Assembly (NCBI RefSeq): GCF_900103585.1
Contig: NZ_FNHV01000006.1
Span: forward strand, 186,001 to 250,000
Length of the DNA: 64,000 nt
Direction: 5' to 3'
From: Streptomyces sp. cf386
GTDB lineage: Bacteria; Actinomycetota; Actinomycetes; Streptomycetales; Streptomycetaceae
Below are positions 41,371-50,314 of this stretch, piece after piece; positions within the stretch are counted from its first letter, which is position 1, and each line of letters starts with the position of its first letter. The notes below the pieces were generated by a model. That model saw only the letters and a list, made by a program, of their open reading frames with translations. It made no database searches and had not been told where the DNA came from. The translations under genes and the position numbers were made by a program.

Positions 41371-42459
41371 TCAGCGCGTCTCCGTCACCTTGGCCAGCGC
41401 TCGCGGCGCGTCCGGGTCCTGCCCTCGGGCGATGGTGACCTCGTAGGCCAGGAGCTGGAGCGGAAGGATCTCCAGGACCGGCTGAACCTCCTCGGCCACG
41501 CTCTCGGTGGGCAGGACGAATCCGGCCGAGGCCTGTTCGACCTGGTGCCGGGGGCCGATGACGACCAGGTCGGCGCCGCGGCCACGGAGTCGGTCCAGAA
41601 CCGGCTGGAGGGCCTCGCCGCCCTTGCCGTCGGTCACGACCGCGATGACCGGGGAGACGTTGTCGACCATGGCGAGCGGGCCGTGCAGGAGGTCGGCGCC
41701 CGAGTAGGCGAGCGCCGGGATGTAGCTGGTCTCCATCAGCTTGAGGGCGGCTTCCTTGGCCGTGGGGTAGCCGTAGCCGCGGGACGTGATCACCATGCGC
41801 TCGGCGAAGCGGTAGCGGGCGGCGAGGGTGCGGATCTCGTCCTGCCGGGCGAGCAGCTTCCCGGCGAGGTCCGGGAGTACCCGGGCGGGAGCGCCGTCGT
41901 CTCCGCGCAGGCCCTCGACGAAGAGGTACAGGGCGAGAAGGGAGGCCGTATAGGTCTTGGTCGCGGGGAGGGCCCGCTCGGGTCCGGCCATGATGTCGAG
42001 GTGGTACTCGGAGACGCCGGCCAAAGGGGAGTCGGGGTTGTTGGTGACCGCGAGCGTGATCGCACCGGCCGCTCGGGCGGCCCGGGTCGATGCCACCAGG
42101 TCCGGGGAGCCGCCGGACTGGCTGACGGTGATGACGAGGACGTCGGTGAGGTCGGGGCGGGCACCGTAGGCGGTGGTGGTCGACATCGAGGTCAGGCCGC
42201 AGGGCAGGCCGAGGCGGATCTCCAGGAGGTACTTGGCGTAGAGCGCGGCGTTGTCGGAGGTGCCGCGGGCGGTGAGCAGGACGAAGCGGGGCGTGCGGGC
42301 GGCGATCTCCTGGGCGACCTTGCGGATGGCGGGGGCGCCCTCGGAGAGGATCCGGCGCAGCACGGTGGGCTGTTCGGCCATCTCGCGGGCCATGATCCGG
42401 CCGGGTACGTCGTTGTGGGGGGCGTGCGGGTCGGGAGGGTACGGGGTCGTGGTGGTCAT
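41371..42459 (-). CDS. SIS-domain sugar phosphate isomerase/aminotransferase-like protein
   Basis: 362 residues with two SIS domains like the isomerase half of GlmS but no glutaminase domain. SIS-1 has LLTARGTSDNAALYAKYLLE and VITVSQSGGSPDLVAST; SIS-2 has ITSRGYGYPTAKEAALKLMETSYIPALAYSGADLLHGPLA. Such proteins (AgaS/NagB-II type) act on amino-sugar phosphates, fitting the neighbouring nagB, from which it is divergent across a 304-bp region holding a dre site. The ATG at 42459 begins a Thr/Pro-rich lead. Exact substrate unknown. Confidence 0.88.
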   Translation of the reverse strand: MTTTTPYPPDPHAPHNDVPGRIMAREMAEQPTVLRRILSEGAPAIRKVAQEIAARTPRFVLLTARGTSDNAALYAKYLLEIRLGLPCGLTSMSTTTAYGARPDLTDVLVITVSQSGGSPDLVASTRAARAAGAITLAVTNNPDSPLAGVSEYHLDIMAGPERALPATKTYTASLLALYLFVEGLRGDDGAPARVLPDLAGKLLARQDEIRTLAARYRFAERMVITSRGYGYPTAKEAALKLMETSYIPALAYSGADLLHGPLAMVDNVSPVIAVVTDGKGGEALQPVLDRLRGRGADLVVIGPRHQVEQASAGFVLPTESVAEEVQPVLEILPLQLLAYEVTIARGQDPDAPRALAKVTETR

Positions 42460-42697
42460 GGGGCCCTTCCTGCTCTCGCGCCGGTCGTGCCGGGCTGCCG
42501 TGCCCGTCTGGGCGGGCTCTCGCGTTCGCCCTGCCGGGTGCCGTGGGCCGGCGGAGCGCGTCTGTCGCTTCGGACGGACGGTTTCGGACGGACAGTCTCC
42601 ATTCCACTCCCCCACGGGGAATGACGCCTGCCCGAAGGTCTCCGGAAATGTCCACGGGGCTTGAGTTCATCTGGGCCCGAGAGCGCCGCTCTGTTAG

Positions 42698-42713
42698 ATT
42701 GGTCTAAACCACA
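42698..42713 (+). promoter_or_regulatory. DasR operator (dre) upstream of nagB
   Basis: ATTGGTCTAAACCACA, 13 of 16 matches to the dre consensus ACTGGTCTAGACCACT. It lies 51 bp before the nagB start codon and could also affect the divergent SIS gene. NagB is a recognised DasR target. Confidence 0.85.
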
Positions 42714-42763
42714 TGCCCGTTCAGGGTGCCCTTCGAGTCCCTCTTCAGATCGGCAGGCCCAGC

Positions 42764-43549
42764 GTGGAAGTTGTCATCGTTCCGGACGCCAAGGCGGGTG
42801 GCGAGCTGATAGCCGAGGCCATGGCCCAGCTGCTCGGGCGCAAGCCCGGCGCACTGCTGGGCGTGGCCACCGGGTCGACGCCGCTGCCTATCTACACGGC
42901 GCTCGCGGCAAAGGTGCGGGCCGGTGACGTGGACGCCTCTCGGGCGCGGATCGCTCAGCTCGACGAGTATGTGGGGCTGCCCGCCGAGCATCCGGAGTCG
43001 TACCGCTCGGTGCTGCGGCGCGAGGTGCTGGAGCCGCTCGGGGTCGGGATGGACGCGTTCATGGGGCCGGACGGTACGGCCGAGGACGTCCAGGGGGCGT
43101 GCGAGGCGTATGACGCGGCGCTGGCCGAGGCCGGGGGCGTTGATCTGCAGCTGCTCGGGATCGGGACCGACGGGCACATCGGGTTCAACGAGCCGTGTTC
43201 GTCGCTGGCTTCGCGGACGCGGATCAAGACGCTGACCGAGCAGACCCGGGTCGACAACGCGCGGTTCTTCGACGGGGACATCGAGCAGGTTCCGCATCAC
43301 GTCATCACTCAGGGGATCGGCACGATCCTGGAGGCGCGGCATCTGGTGTTGCTGGCCACCGGTGAGGGCAAGGCGGACGCGGTGGCCGCGACCGTCGAGG
43401 GGCCGGTCGCGGCCATATGCCCGGCCTCGGCGCTGCAACTGCACCCGCATGCCACGGTCGTCGTCGACGAGGCCGCCGCGTCGAAGCTGAAGCTGGCCGA
43501 CTACTTCCGGCACACCTTCGCCAACAAGCCGGAGTGGCAGGGGATCTAG
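42764..43549 (+). CDS. nagB: Glucosamine-6-phosphate deaminase
   Basis: 261 residues, the normal NagB length. Converts GlcN-6-P to fructose-6-P and ammonia. Motifs: LLGVATGSTPLPIY (phosphate loop), AQLDEYVGL (catalytic Asp), GIGTDGHIGFNEP, and the HATVVVDEAAASKLK C-terminus. Start GTG 42764 (MEVVIVPDAKAGG). The link from DasABC-imported chitin oligosaccharides to glycolysis; its substrate GlcN-6-P is an allosteric effector of DasR, which controls it through the adjacent dre site. Confidence 0.95.
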   Translation: MEVVIVPDAKAGGELIAEAMAQLLGRKPGALLGVATGSTPLPIYTALAAKVRAGDVDASRARIAQLDEYVGLPAEHPESYRSVLRREVLEPLGVGMDAFMGPDGTAEDVQGACEAYDAALAEAGGVDLQLLGIGTDGHIGFNEPCSSLASRTRIKTLTEQTRVDNARFFDGDIEQVPHHVITQGIGTILEARHLVLLATGEGKADAVAATVEGPVAAICPASALQLHPHATVVVDEAAASKLKLADYFRHTFANKPEWQGI

Positions 43550-43577
43550 GGCCTGTCCGGCGGATCAGGCCCCAGGG

Positions 43578-43607
43578 CCCCCGGCCTTCGGCGAGGTATG
43601 CCGGGGG
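43578..43607. terminator. Hairpin between nagB and the convergent membrane-protein gene
   Basis: CCCCCGGC (43578-43585) and GCCGGGGG (43600-43607) around a 14-nt loop, 28 bp after the nagB stop and before the convergent stop at 43613. Confidence 0.6.
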
Positions 43608-43612
43608 CGGCT

Positions 43613-44143
43613 CTAGAGAGTGGTCGTCTCGTCCTCGGTCGGCTCGTCCTTGGCGGTCAGGCCGGCCACCCACACCGGCATCAGGAAGTGGACTACGAGG
43701 ACGCCGACCAGGGCGGGCGGCGCGTAGGTGCGGAGGGTGTCGCCGTCGACCGCTCCCGCCGCGAACAGGCCGATCACTGCCACGGCCAGGAGGCAGGTCG
43801 TCGCGCGGTGGGCGCGGGCGAGCACCTGGCTCCGTTCGGCCAACTGCCGCTCGTCCAGGGCGCGCTCACGCAGTTCCAGCAAGCCTCGGGTGGCGCCGTT
43901 GATCAGTCCTTGCGCCACCATCCAGGGCAGCAGGAGCACCACCCCGGCGACGGCGGCCCATATCGGCTCCGCCCGCGAGACGCAGAAGTGCGTGAGCAGC
44001 GCCACGATGGCCGTCGTCAGCGCGACATGCGCGACGACGACCCATCGCCGACGTGCGGCCGTGGCGCGTAGCTGCCGACCTCGGGGGTCGTTCATCACCC
44101 GCAGCATGCTCCGGTCGTAGCGCGTCATCTGCGTGGTCGTCAT
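43613..44143 (-). CDS. Membrane protein paired with an XRE regulator
   Basis: 176 residues with four predicted helices (WVVVAHVALTTAIVALLTHF, PIWAAVAGVVLLLPWMVAQGLI, TTCLLAVAVIGLFAAGAV, PALVGVLVVHFLMPVWVAG) and a charged middle loop (LLELRERALDERQLAERS). Its ATG overlaps the stop of the XRE gene (ATGA at 44143-44140). XRE/small-membrane pairs of this kind are common in Gram-positives and may work as membrane-tethered regulator control. It lies between nagB and dasD, which are close neighbours in S. coelicolor. Confidence 0.8.
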   Translation of the reverse strand: MTTTQMTRYDRSMLRVMNDPRGRQLRATAARRRWVVVAHVALTTAIVALLTHFCVSRAEPIWAAVAGVVLLLPWMVAQGLINGATRGLLELRERALDERQLAERSQVLARAHRATTCLLAVAVIGLFAAGAVDGDTLRTYAPPALVGVLVVHFLMPVWVAGLTAKDEPTEDETTTL

Positions 44144-44388
44144 GACTGTTTCCTCCCGTAGACCTCGTCCGTGAGCGGCCGGAACGGTTCGAGGGAGAAC
44201 AGCGCCTCGACCGGCAGATCGAAGAACTTCGCGATCTTCAACGCCAGGTCGAGGCTTGGGTTGTACTGCCCCCGCTCGATGTAGCCGATGGTCTGGTAGT
44301 GGGCTCCCACTGCCTCGGCCAGGCCCTGGCGCGACACCTTGCGTTCGGCACGCACCATGGCCAACCTGTTGTGCACCTGCTCGCTCAT
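44140..44388 (-). CDS. XRE-type HTH regulator (YozG-like)
   Basis: 82 residues. The HTH reads RLAMVRAERKVSRQGLAEAVGAHYQTIGYIERGQYNPSLDLALKIAKFFDLPVEALF, the compact form found in YozG/YvaO-type proteins encoded with a membrane partner. The C-terminus (DEVYGRKQS) overlaps the membrane gene start. The upstream DNA (44389-44410) is AT-rich with AGTACT and could be its operator. No Shine-Dalgarno is evident. Confidence 0.87.
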   Translation of the reverse strand: MSEQVHNRLAMVRAERKVSRQGLAEAVGAHYQTIGYIERGQYNPSLDLALKIAKFFDLPVEALFSLEPFRPLTDEVYGRKQS

Positions 44389-44455
44389 GTATAAGAAGTA
44401 CTACATTTGGAGGAAGGGCTGCAACCGGCACGAGTCGAGTGACGCGCCGGTGGCC

Positions 44456-45955
44456 CTACGCCCCGGTGATGACCTCCGCTGCCGCCCGCCCGCATACGCG
44501 CGCCGCGCCGTGCGTGGTGATGTGCAGGGCGCCGCGGGGTTTCGCCTGCGGGACGCCCATCTCGACCACGATCGTGTCCGGGCGGGAGCGCAGCAGGGTG
44601 TCGAGCGCCGCCGCCATCCAGGGGTGGCGGTGTTCGTCGCGGACGACGGCCACGATGCGGCGGCCGGCCGCTGCCTCCAGAGCCTCGCGCCCCGCCTCCT
44701 CCCCCGTGAAGCTTCCCGTCTCGGTGCCGGGGAGCAGGTGGGCCAGTTCGGCGGCGACGCCCCAGGGGGTCTCGTCGCCGACCGCGATGTTCGCGACCGG
44801 GGTGAAGGCGGCGACGTACGGCGGTTCGGTGAGGGGGGTGACGGACCCCGTGGCCACCGCTCCCCCCGCGCCGGTCAGCCGCAGGGCGCGGCGGGCGGCG
44901 ACGAGGCCCACGTCCGAACGTGAGTCGGCCTCGGCCCGGGGAACGGTCGCGGTCCAGCGGGCCAGTTCGCGGACCCGTTCCGCGGCCTCCGCCAGCCTGG
45001 CCTCGGGGAGTTCGCCGGAGCGGACAGCCGTGACCAGGGCGTCCCGCAGGCGCCGTACCGTCTCGTCGTCCGCCAGGCCGCCGCCGACGCAGATCGCGTC
45101 CGCACCGGCCGCGATGGCGAGGACGCTGCCGCGCTCGATGCCGTAGGTGGCGGCGATGGCCTGCATCTCCATGCCGTCGGTGACGATCAGGCCGGTGTAG
45201 CCGAGGTCGCCGCGCAGGAGGTCGGTCAGGACCGGGCGGGACAGGGTCGCCGGGTGGTCGGCGTCCAGGGCGGGGACGAGGATGTGCGCGCTCATCACCG
45301 CCCGCGAGCCGGCGGCGATCGCCGCGCGGAACGGGGAGAGTTCGCGGTCGGCCAGGACCGAGGCGTCCGCGTCGATGCGGGGCATGGCGTGGTGGGAGTC
45401 GACCGCCGTGTCGCCGTGGCCCGGGAAGTGCTTGGTGCAGGCCGCGACGCCGGCCGACTGGAGGCCGGTCACGTAGGCGGCGGTGTGGCGGGCGACCAGG
45501 GCGGGGTCGGCGCCGAAGGAGCGTACGCCGATCACCGGGTTGGAGGCATTGGAGTTCACGTCCGCCGACGGAGCCCAGTTGAGGTTCACCCCGCAGGAGG
45601 CCAGGCGGCGCCCGAGTTCGGCGGCCACCTCCCGGGTCAGCTCCACGTCGTCCACCGCGCCCAGGGCGTGGTTGCCGGGGAAACTGGAGCCGGTGCGCAC
45701 CTCCAGCCGCGTCACATCACCCCCCTCCTCGTCGATCGCGACCAGCACGTCGTCGCGCTCGGCGCGCAACTGGGCCGTCAGCGCGGCCAGTTGCTCGGGA
45801 GAGGTGATGTTGCGGCCGAACAGGCCGACGGAGGCGAGGCCCTCGCCGAGGCGGCGCAGCAGCCAGTCGGGGGCGGTGGTGCCGGTGAAGCCGGGCTGGA
45901 GGACGGTCAGGGCATCGCGCGTCAGAGTGTCGGTGCCGCTGGCGAATGTCGTCAT
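44456..45955 (-). CDS. dasD: Beta-N-acetylhexosaminidase, glycoside hydrolase family 3
   Basis: 499 residues, no signal peptide, so a cytoplasmic enzyme. GH3 (NagZ-type) TIM barrel: GLFGRNI, LVAIDEEGGDVTRLE, the His/Asp loop CTKHFPGHGDTAVDSHHAMP (175-191) holding the proposed acid/base pair, and the nucleophile in LIVTDGMEMQAIA. A GH3 C-terminal domain follows. It hydrolyses imported chitobiose to GlcNAc. Its start is 9 bp after the dasC stop, so it is last in dasABCD and shares DasR control. Confidence 0.93.
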   Translation of the reverse strand: MTTFASGTDTLTRDALTVLQPGFTGTTAPDWLLRRLGEGLASVGLFGRNITSPEQLAALTAQLRAERDDVLVAIDEEGGDVTRLEVRTGSSFPGNHALGAVDDVELTREVAAELGRRLASCGVNLNWAPSADVNSNASNPVIGVRSFGADPALVARHTAAYVTGLQSAGVAACTKHFPGHGDTAVDSHHAMPRIDADASVLADRELSPFRAAIAAGSRAVMSAHILVPALDADHPATLSRPVLTDLLRGDLGYTGLIVTDGMEMQAIAATYGIERGSVLAIAAGADAICVGGGLADDETVRRLRDALVTAVRSGELPEARLAEAAERVRELARWTATVPRAEADSRSDVGLVAARRALRLTGAGGAVATGSVTPLTEPPYVAAFTPVANIAVGDETPWGVAAELAHLLPGTETGSFTGEEAGREALEAAAGRRIVAVVRDEHRHPWMAAALDTLLRSRPDTIVVEMGVPQAKPRGALHITTHGAARVCGRAAAEVITGA

Positions 45956-45964
45956 CGGGTGGCG

Positions 45965-46795
45965 TTATCCCTTCACGGCGCCGGCCGTCAGGCCGCTGAC
46001 AGCCCTGCGTTGCAGGAAGACGAAGAGGATCAGGATCGGGATGGCGAAGAGGGAGGACGCCGCCATCGTCGCGCCCCAGTCATTGCCGAAGGCGGTCTGG
46101 AAGCTGGACAGCCACAGTGGCAGGGTCTGCGCCTCGGCCTCCTTGTTCAGCACCAGGACCAGGGGGAATTCATTCCATGCGGTGATGAAGCCGAAGAGCG
46201 AGGTGGACATCAGACCCGGCGCCAGCAGCGGCAGGATGACCTTGCGGAACGCCTGGGCGCGGCTGCAGCCGTCGACCATCGCGGCCTCCTCCAGCTCCCG
46301 GGGCACGGCGGCGACGAAGCCGCGCAGCGTCAGGATGGTGAAGGGCAGGATCATCATCATGTAGAAGACCGTCAGCGGCACGAGGCTGTTCAGCATCGAG
46401 GCGTCCCGGACGATCATGTACATCGCGATGATCATCACCTCCCAGGGCGCCATCTGGGCCATCATGAAGCCGATGACGAACCCGCGCCGTCCCTTGAACC
46501 GCATGCGGGCGAGGGCGAAGGAGCCGGCCAGCGCGACGATCAGGGCGAGGCCGACCGCGCAGAGCGTGACGATCAGCGAGTTGGTGACGTAGGTCCAGAA
46601 GTGGTCGACGCCGGTCGCCCGCTTGAAGTGGTCGAATGTGATGTCGGTCGGGAACCACACCGGGTTCTCCGAGATGATGTCGCCGGTCGGCTTGAAGGCC
46701 GTGGAGAACATCCAGTACACGGGGAAGACGAAGCCGATGAACAGGACGACGGCCGTGACGTTGGGCCACAGGCGGCCGAAGAGCGAGCGCTTCAC
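45965..46795 (-). CDS. dasC: Chitobiose/N-acetylglucosamine ABC transporter permease DasC
   Basis: 276 residues, six helices, MalG type. The EAA loop is EEAAMVDGCSRAQAFRKVILPLLAPG, contacting the shared MsiK ATPase encoded elsewhere. The GTG at 46795 overlaps the dasB stop (GTGA), giving coupled translation. Part of dasABC for uptake of (GlcNAc)2. Confidence 0.94.
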   Translation of the reverse strand: MKRSLFGRLWPNVTAVVLFIGFVFPVYWMFSTAFKPTGDIISENPVWFPTDITFDHFKRATGVDHFWTYVTNSLIVTLCAVGLALIVALAGSFALARMRFKGRRGFVIGFMMAQMAPWEVMIIAMYMIVRDASMLNSLVPLTVFYMMMILPFTILTLRGFVAAVPRELEEAAMVDGCSRAQAFRKVILPLLAPGLMSTSLFGFITAWNEFPLVLVLNKEAEAQTLPLWLSSFQTAFGNDWGATMAASSLFAIPILILFVFLQRRAVSGLTAGAVKG

Positions 46796-47778
46796 AGCTC
46801 GTCCTCCTCTTGCTTGAGCACGATCCTGAGGTAGTACGCGGTCAGGCCGAGCAGGATCAGGATGGTCAGGACGGCGATCGCCGCGCCCATGCCGTAGTGC
46901 TGGTTGCCGACGCCCTCGATGTAGGCGTAGACGGGCAGGATCTCGGTGAGCCGGTCGGGGCCGCCGCCGTTGATGGTGAAGACCTGCACGAACGCCTTGA
47001 AGACCCAGATGATCTCCAGGAACGTCGTGGCGTAGAGGAAGGGCCGCAGGAAGGGCAGCGTCACCGTGGTGAAGCTCTTCCACGCGCCCGCGCCGTCCAG
47101 CGCCGCGGCCTCGTAGAGCTCGCCCGGGATGGTGGTCGTGGCCGCGTAGAGGTTGATCGCGACGAACGGGATCGACTGCCAGACGATCAGCACGGTCACC
47201 ACGAAGAACGTCGACATCTGGCTGCTGGTCCAGCTGTAGTCGGCCATGGAGTGCCAACCCAGCTTGTCCAGGACCCAGTTGACGACGCCGAAGCGCTGGG
47301 CGAACAGCCACTGGTAGACGGTGGTCGCGGCGACCACGGGCATCGCCCAGGCCAGCACGAGCCCGATCAGCAGCGTGACCCGCATCCGCTTGCCGAGGCG
47401 GGCGAGCAGCAGGCCGACCAGGGTGCCCAGGATCATGATGAGGACGACGTTGACCGCCGTGAACAGGATCGAGCGCAGGGTGACGCGCCAGAAGTCCTCG
47501 CCGGTGAGGACCTCCTTGTAGTTGTCGATGCCGTTCCACTCGGTGACGTGCTGGATCAGCTGCGCCATGTTGAGGTTCTGGAACGACAGCAGGACGTCCT
47601 TCACCAGCGGCCAGCCGAGCAGCAGCACGGTGGCCGCGCAGGCCGGCAGCAGCAGGAGGTACGGGGTGAGCGCGCCGACGCGGGACGCGGCTCGTGGCCC
47701 CGGACCGGCCGGTCCGCTCGGGGCTTTCTCGACTACGTCCACCGGGCCGGAGGGCGGCCGTTCGGTCTGCACGGTCAT
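46792..47778 (-). CDS. dasB: Chitobiose/N-acetylglucosamine ABC transporter permease DasB
   Basis: 328 residues, MalF type, with a ~35-residue Pro/Gly-rich cytoplasmic N-terminus and six helices. The EAA loop reads LYEAAALDGAGAWKSFTTVTLPFLRP. Forms a heterodimer with DasC. It starts 103 bp after dasA. No ATPase gene is in the cluster, consistent with use of the multi-task MsiK. Confidence 0.94.
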   Translation of the reverse strand: MTVQTERPPSGPVDVVEKAPSGPAGPGPRAASRVGALTPYLLLLPACAATVLLLGWPLVKDVLLSFQNLNMAQLIQHVTEWNGIDNYKEVLTGEDFWRVTLRSILFTAVNVVLIMILGTLVGLLLARLGKRMRVTLLIGLVLAWAMPVVAATTVYQWLFAQRFGVVNWVLDKLGWHSMADYSWTSSQMSTFFVVTVLIVWQSIPFVAINLYAATTTIPGELYEAAALDGAGAWKSFTTVTLPFLRPFLYATTFLEIIWVFKAFVQVFTINGGGPDRLTEILPVYAYIEGVGNQHYGMGAAIAVLTILILLGLTAYYLRIVLKQEEDEL

Positions 47779-47881
47779 GCTCGCGATCTCTCTTCTCGAC
47801 CTACGTACGTAGGACCCGCGTACGGTCGCCGGGGCGGGGGGCGGCATGCGCATCCCCCGCCCCGGCGCGAACCGGGCGCCG

Positions 47882-49159
47882 TTACTGCTGCTGCGACAGA
47901 CGCTTGTTGAACTCGTCCTCGACCTGCTTGGCCGCTTCAGCCGGCGACTTACCGTTCAGCACGGCGGTCATGTACGTCTTGACCGGGTTGGGCGCGTTCT
48001 CCACGGCCGCCCACTCCGGGATCAGCGGCGTGGTGCCACCGCCCGCGGCGGCCGGTGCGGCGGCCTCGGCGACGACGTTGCCCTTGAGGTTGGTCTGGAG
48101 CGACTCCTTGTTCGGGATGACGCCGTTGAGCTTGGCCAGCTCGCCCTCGTACTTGTCGGACAGGGCGATCTTCAGGAACTCCTTGGCCAGCTCCTGCTTC
48201 TTGCTGCCCGCGGCGACAGCGAGGTTGGAGCCGCCGAGGAAGACGCCCTCGGGCTTGTCGGCCGTGGCACCCGGGATGGTGAAGTAGCCGATCTCCTTCT
48301 CGATCTTCTTGTTGGCGGCGATCGCCGTACCGGCTTCCCAGCCCATGCCGATGAAGGCACCGACGTTGCCCTTGGCGAAGACCTCGGCCTGCTGCGGGGT
48401 GGCCTCGTCCTTGTCCTTGGGCGCCTCGGACAGCGCCTGGAACTTCTTGTACGTCTCCATGGCGGCGGCGACCTTGGGGTCGGCGAGGTTGGAGACGTAC
48501 TTGTCGCCGTCCTTCTTCACCAGCTCGGCGCCCTCACCGATGGTCAGGCCGACGAAGTGGTACCAGTTCTGGCCCGGCAGGTAGATCGGCTCGGCGTCGG
48601 TCTTCTCGCCGATCTTCTTCAGGTCGTCGTAGAACTCGTCGCGGGTCTTGGGGGTGTCCTTGATGCCCGCCTCGGCCCAGACCTTCTTGTTGTAGATGAC
48701 GACGCGGTTGGCGAAGTACCACGGGGCGGCGTACTGCTTGCCGTCGAAGACGGAGGACTCGTTGAGGGACTCGGTCCAGTCGGCGCCGATCTCGGTCTTG
48801 AGGTCGGCGAGGTCGGCGAGGCCGCCGGTCTTGGCGTAGGCCGGGGTCTGGGTGTTGCCGATCTCGAAGACGTCCGGCGGGTTCTCCTCGGACAGGGCGG
48901 TGGTCAGCTTCTGCTGGATGCCGTTCCACTGCTGGATCTCGAACTTGACCTTGGCCTTCGTCTTCTTCTCGAAGGCGGTCTGGACGTCCTTCTGCCACTG
49001 GTCCGGGGAGGAGCCGTCCATCACCCACACCGTGAGCGTCTCGCCCGCGTAGCCGTCCGCTCCGGCCTTGTCCCCGCCGTCACCGTTGTCGCCCCCACAC
49101 GCGGCCAGGGAGATCATCATGCCCGCGACACCGATCGCGGATATCAGCTTGCGCTTCAC
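47882..49159 (-). CDS. dasA: Chitobiose-binding lipoprotein DasA
   Basis: 425 residues. Lipoprotein signal peptide with lipobox SLAAC (Cys21), then a family 1 sugar-binding fold: LTVWVMDGSSPDQWQKDV, PDVFEIGNTQTPAYAKTGGLADL, FLGGSNLAVAAGSKKQELAKEFL. Captures (GlcNAc)2 released from chitin. GTG 49159 (VKRKLISAIG) is chosen because GGAGG lies 6 nt before it. Two dre sites upstream put it under DasR, as in S. coelicolor, where dasA also affects development. Confidence 0.95.
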   Translation of the reverse strand: MKRKLISAIGVAGMMISLAACGGDNGDGGDKAGADGYAGETLTVWVMDGSSPDQWQKDVQTAFEKKTKAKVKFEIQQWNGIQQKLTTALSEENPPDVFEIGNTQTPAYAKTGGLADLADLKTEIGADWTESLNESSVFDGKQYAAPWYFANRVVIYNKKVWAEAGIKDTPKTRDEFYDDLKKIGEKTDAEPIYLPGQNWYHFVGLTIGEGAELVKKDGDKYVSNLADPKVAAAMETYKKFQALSEAPKDKDEATPQQAEVFAKGNVGAFIGMGWEAGTAIAANKKIEKEIGYFTIPGATADKPEGVFLGGSNLAVAAGSKKQELAKEFLKIALSDKYEGELAKLNGVIPNKESLQTNLKGNVVAEAAAPAAAGGGTTPLIPEWAAVENAPNPVKTYMTAVLNGKSPAEAAKQVEDEFNKRLSQQQ

Positions 49160-49213
49160 GCCACCCTCCTCAGGGATGCCCACACCTCCCGCCCATGGGC
49201 CGGGACCTGGACC

Positions 49214-49254
49214 AATGGTGTAGACCAGTAGGGGGGAGCTTGGACCAGACCAGG
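49214..49254 (-). promoter_or_regulatory. Two DasR operators (dre1, dre2) upstream of dasA
   Basis: AATGGTGTAGACCAGT (49214-49229, 13/16 to consensus) and CTTGGACCAGACCAGG (49239-49254, 10/16) are 25 bp apart, at about 55 and 80 bp before the dasA start codon. A paired arrangement is also known for S. coelicolor dasA. Confidence 0.8.
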
Positions 49255-49384
49255 AAGCGTGTCAAGGGTGGCCGAATAGCCCCTGACCAGCCGTTATGGG
49301 ACCTACATATGCAGGAACCTTTAAGTAAGAAGGCAGCGAAATCTCCGGCGCCGGAGTACTCTCGTCCGCTAGACCACCTGGCGC

Positions 49385-49400
49385 TGTGGACTAGACCAAA
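49385..49400 (+). promoter_or_regulatory. DasR operator (dre) upstream of dasR
   Basis: TGTGGACTAGACCAAA, 11/16 to the dre consensus, 67 bp before the dasR start; a weaker GCTAGACCACC half lies at 49368-49378. Suggests autoregulation of dasR. The 307-bp dasA-dasR gap holds nothing else evident. Confidence 0.7.
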
Positions 49401-49466
49401 AGAGGCGGCGACGGTATACAGAAGGGATCACGATGTGACCCGCATCCGGAGCCGGGAAGGCAGGCC

Positions 49467-50231
49467 ATGAGTACCGACGTCAGCAGTGCGGAGAACGAGG
49501 GCGGGGCAGGCGTACGGACCGCGCGCGTGCCCAAGTACTACCGCCTGAAGAAGCACCTGCTCGACATGACGGAGACACAGTCGCCCGGCACCCCGGTCCC
49601 GCCCGAGCGCACACTGGCCGCCGAGTTCGACACCTCCCGCACGACCGTCCGCCAGGCCCTCCAGGAACTCGTCGTCGAGGGGCGCCTGGAGCGCATCCAG
49701 GGCAAGGGCACCTTCGTCGCCAAGCCGAAGGTCTCGCAGGCCCTCCAACTCACCTCGTACACCGAGGACATGCGCGCCCAGGGCCTGGAACCGACCTCGC
49801 AGCTGCTGGACATCGGCTACATCACCGCCGACGACCGCCTCGCCGACCTGCTCGACATCACGGCCGGCGGCCGGGTCCTGCGCATCGAGCGGCTGCGCAT
49901 GGCGAACGGCGAGCCGATGGCCATCGAGACGACCCACCTCAGCGCGAAGCGCTTCCCCGCTCTGCGCAGGTCCCTCGTCAAGTACACCTCCCTCTACACC
50001 GCGCTCGCCGAGGTCTACGACGTCCATCTCGCCGAGGCCGAGGAGACCATCGAGACCTCCCTGGCCACCCCGCGCGAGGCCGGCCTGCTCGGCACGGACG
50101 TGGGCCTGCCGATGCTGATGCTGTCCCGGCACTCGCTGGACCGGGACGGGCAGCCGGTGGAGTGGGTGCGGTCGGTGTACCGGGGGGACCGGTACAAGTT
50201 CGTGGCGAGGTTGAAGCGGCCTCAGGAATGA
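49467..50231 (+). CDS. dasR: GntR/HutC-family global regulator DasR
   Basis: 254 residues. N-terminal winged helix (YYRLKKHLLDMTETQ, PPERTLAAEFDTSRTTVRQALQELVVEGRLERIQGKGTFVA) and C-terminal UTRA effector domain (LQLTSYTEDMRAQG, RVLRIERLRMANGEPMAIETTHLS, MLSRHSLDRDGQPVEWVRSVYRGDRYKFVARL). Represses GlcNAc uptake, chitinase and antibiotic genes; released by GlcN-6-P. Divergent from dasA. A degraded copy of its last ~28 bp lies 113 bp downstream (50315-50342). Confidence 0.96.
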   Translation: MSTDVSSAENEGGAGVRTARVPKYYRLKKHLLDMTETQSPGTPVPPERTLAAEFDTSRTTVRQALQELVVEGRLERIQGKGTFVAKPKVSQALQLTSYTEDMRAQGLEPTSQLLDIGYITADDRLADLLDITAGGRVLRIERLRMANGEPMAIETTHLSAKRFPALRRSLVKYTSLYTALAEVYDVHLAEAEETIETSLATPREAGLLGTDVGLPMLMLSRHSLDRDGQPVEWVRSVYRGDRYKFVARLKRPQE

Positions 50232-50314
50232 ACCGCGGTAGGTGCCGGGTCGGCCGGGGGTTCGGGGGCCGCGCGGCGGTGGCCGCATATCGATACGCCC
50301 CGGGACAATGCAGC

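Noticed and set aside
43613..44388. XRE/membrane pair as a toxin-antitoxin module
   Set aside because: The membrane protein has four helices and 176 residues, unlike known small membrane toxins; the regulator/membrane pairing is better explained as a YozG-type unit.
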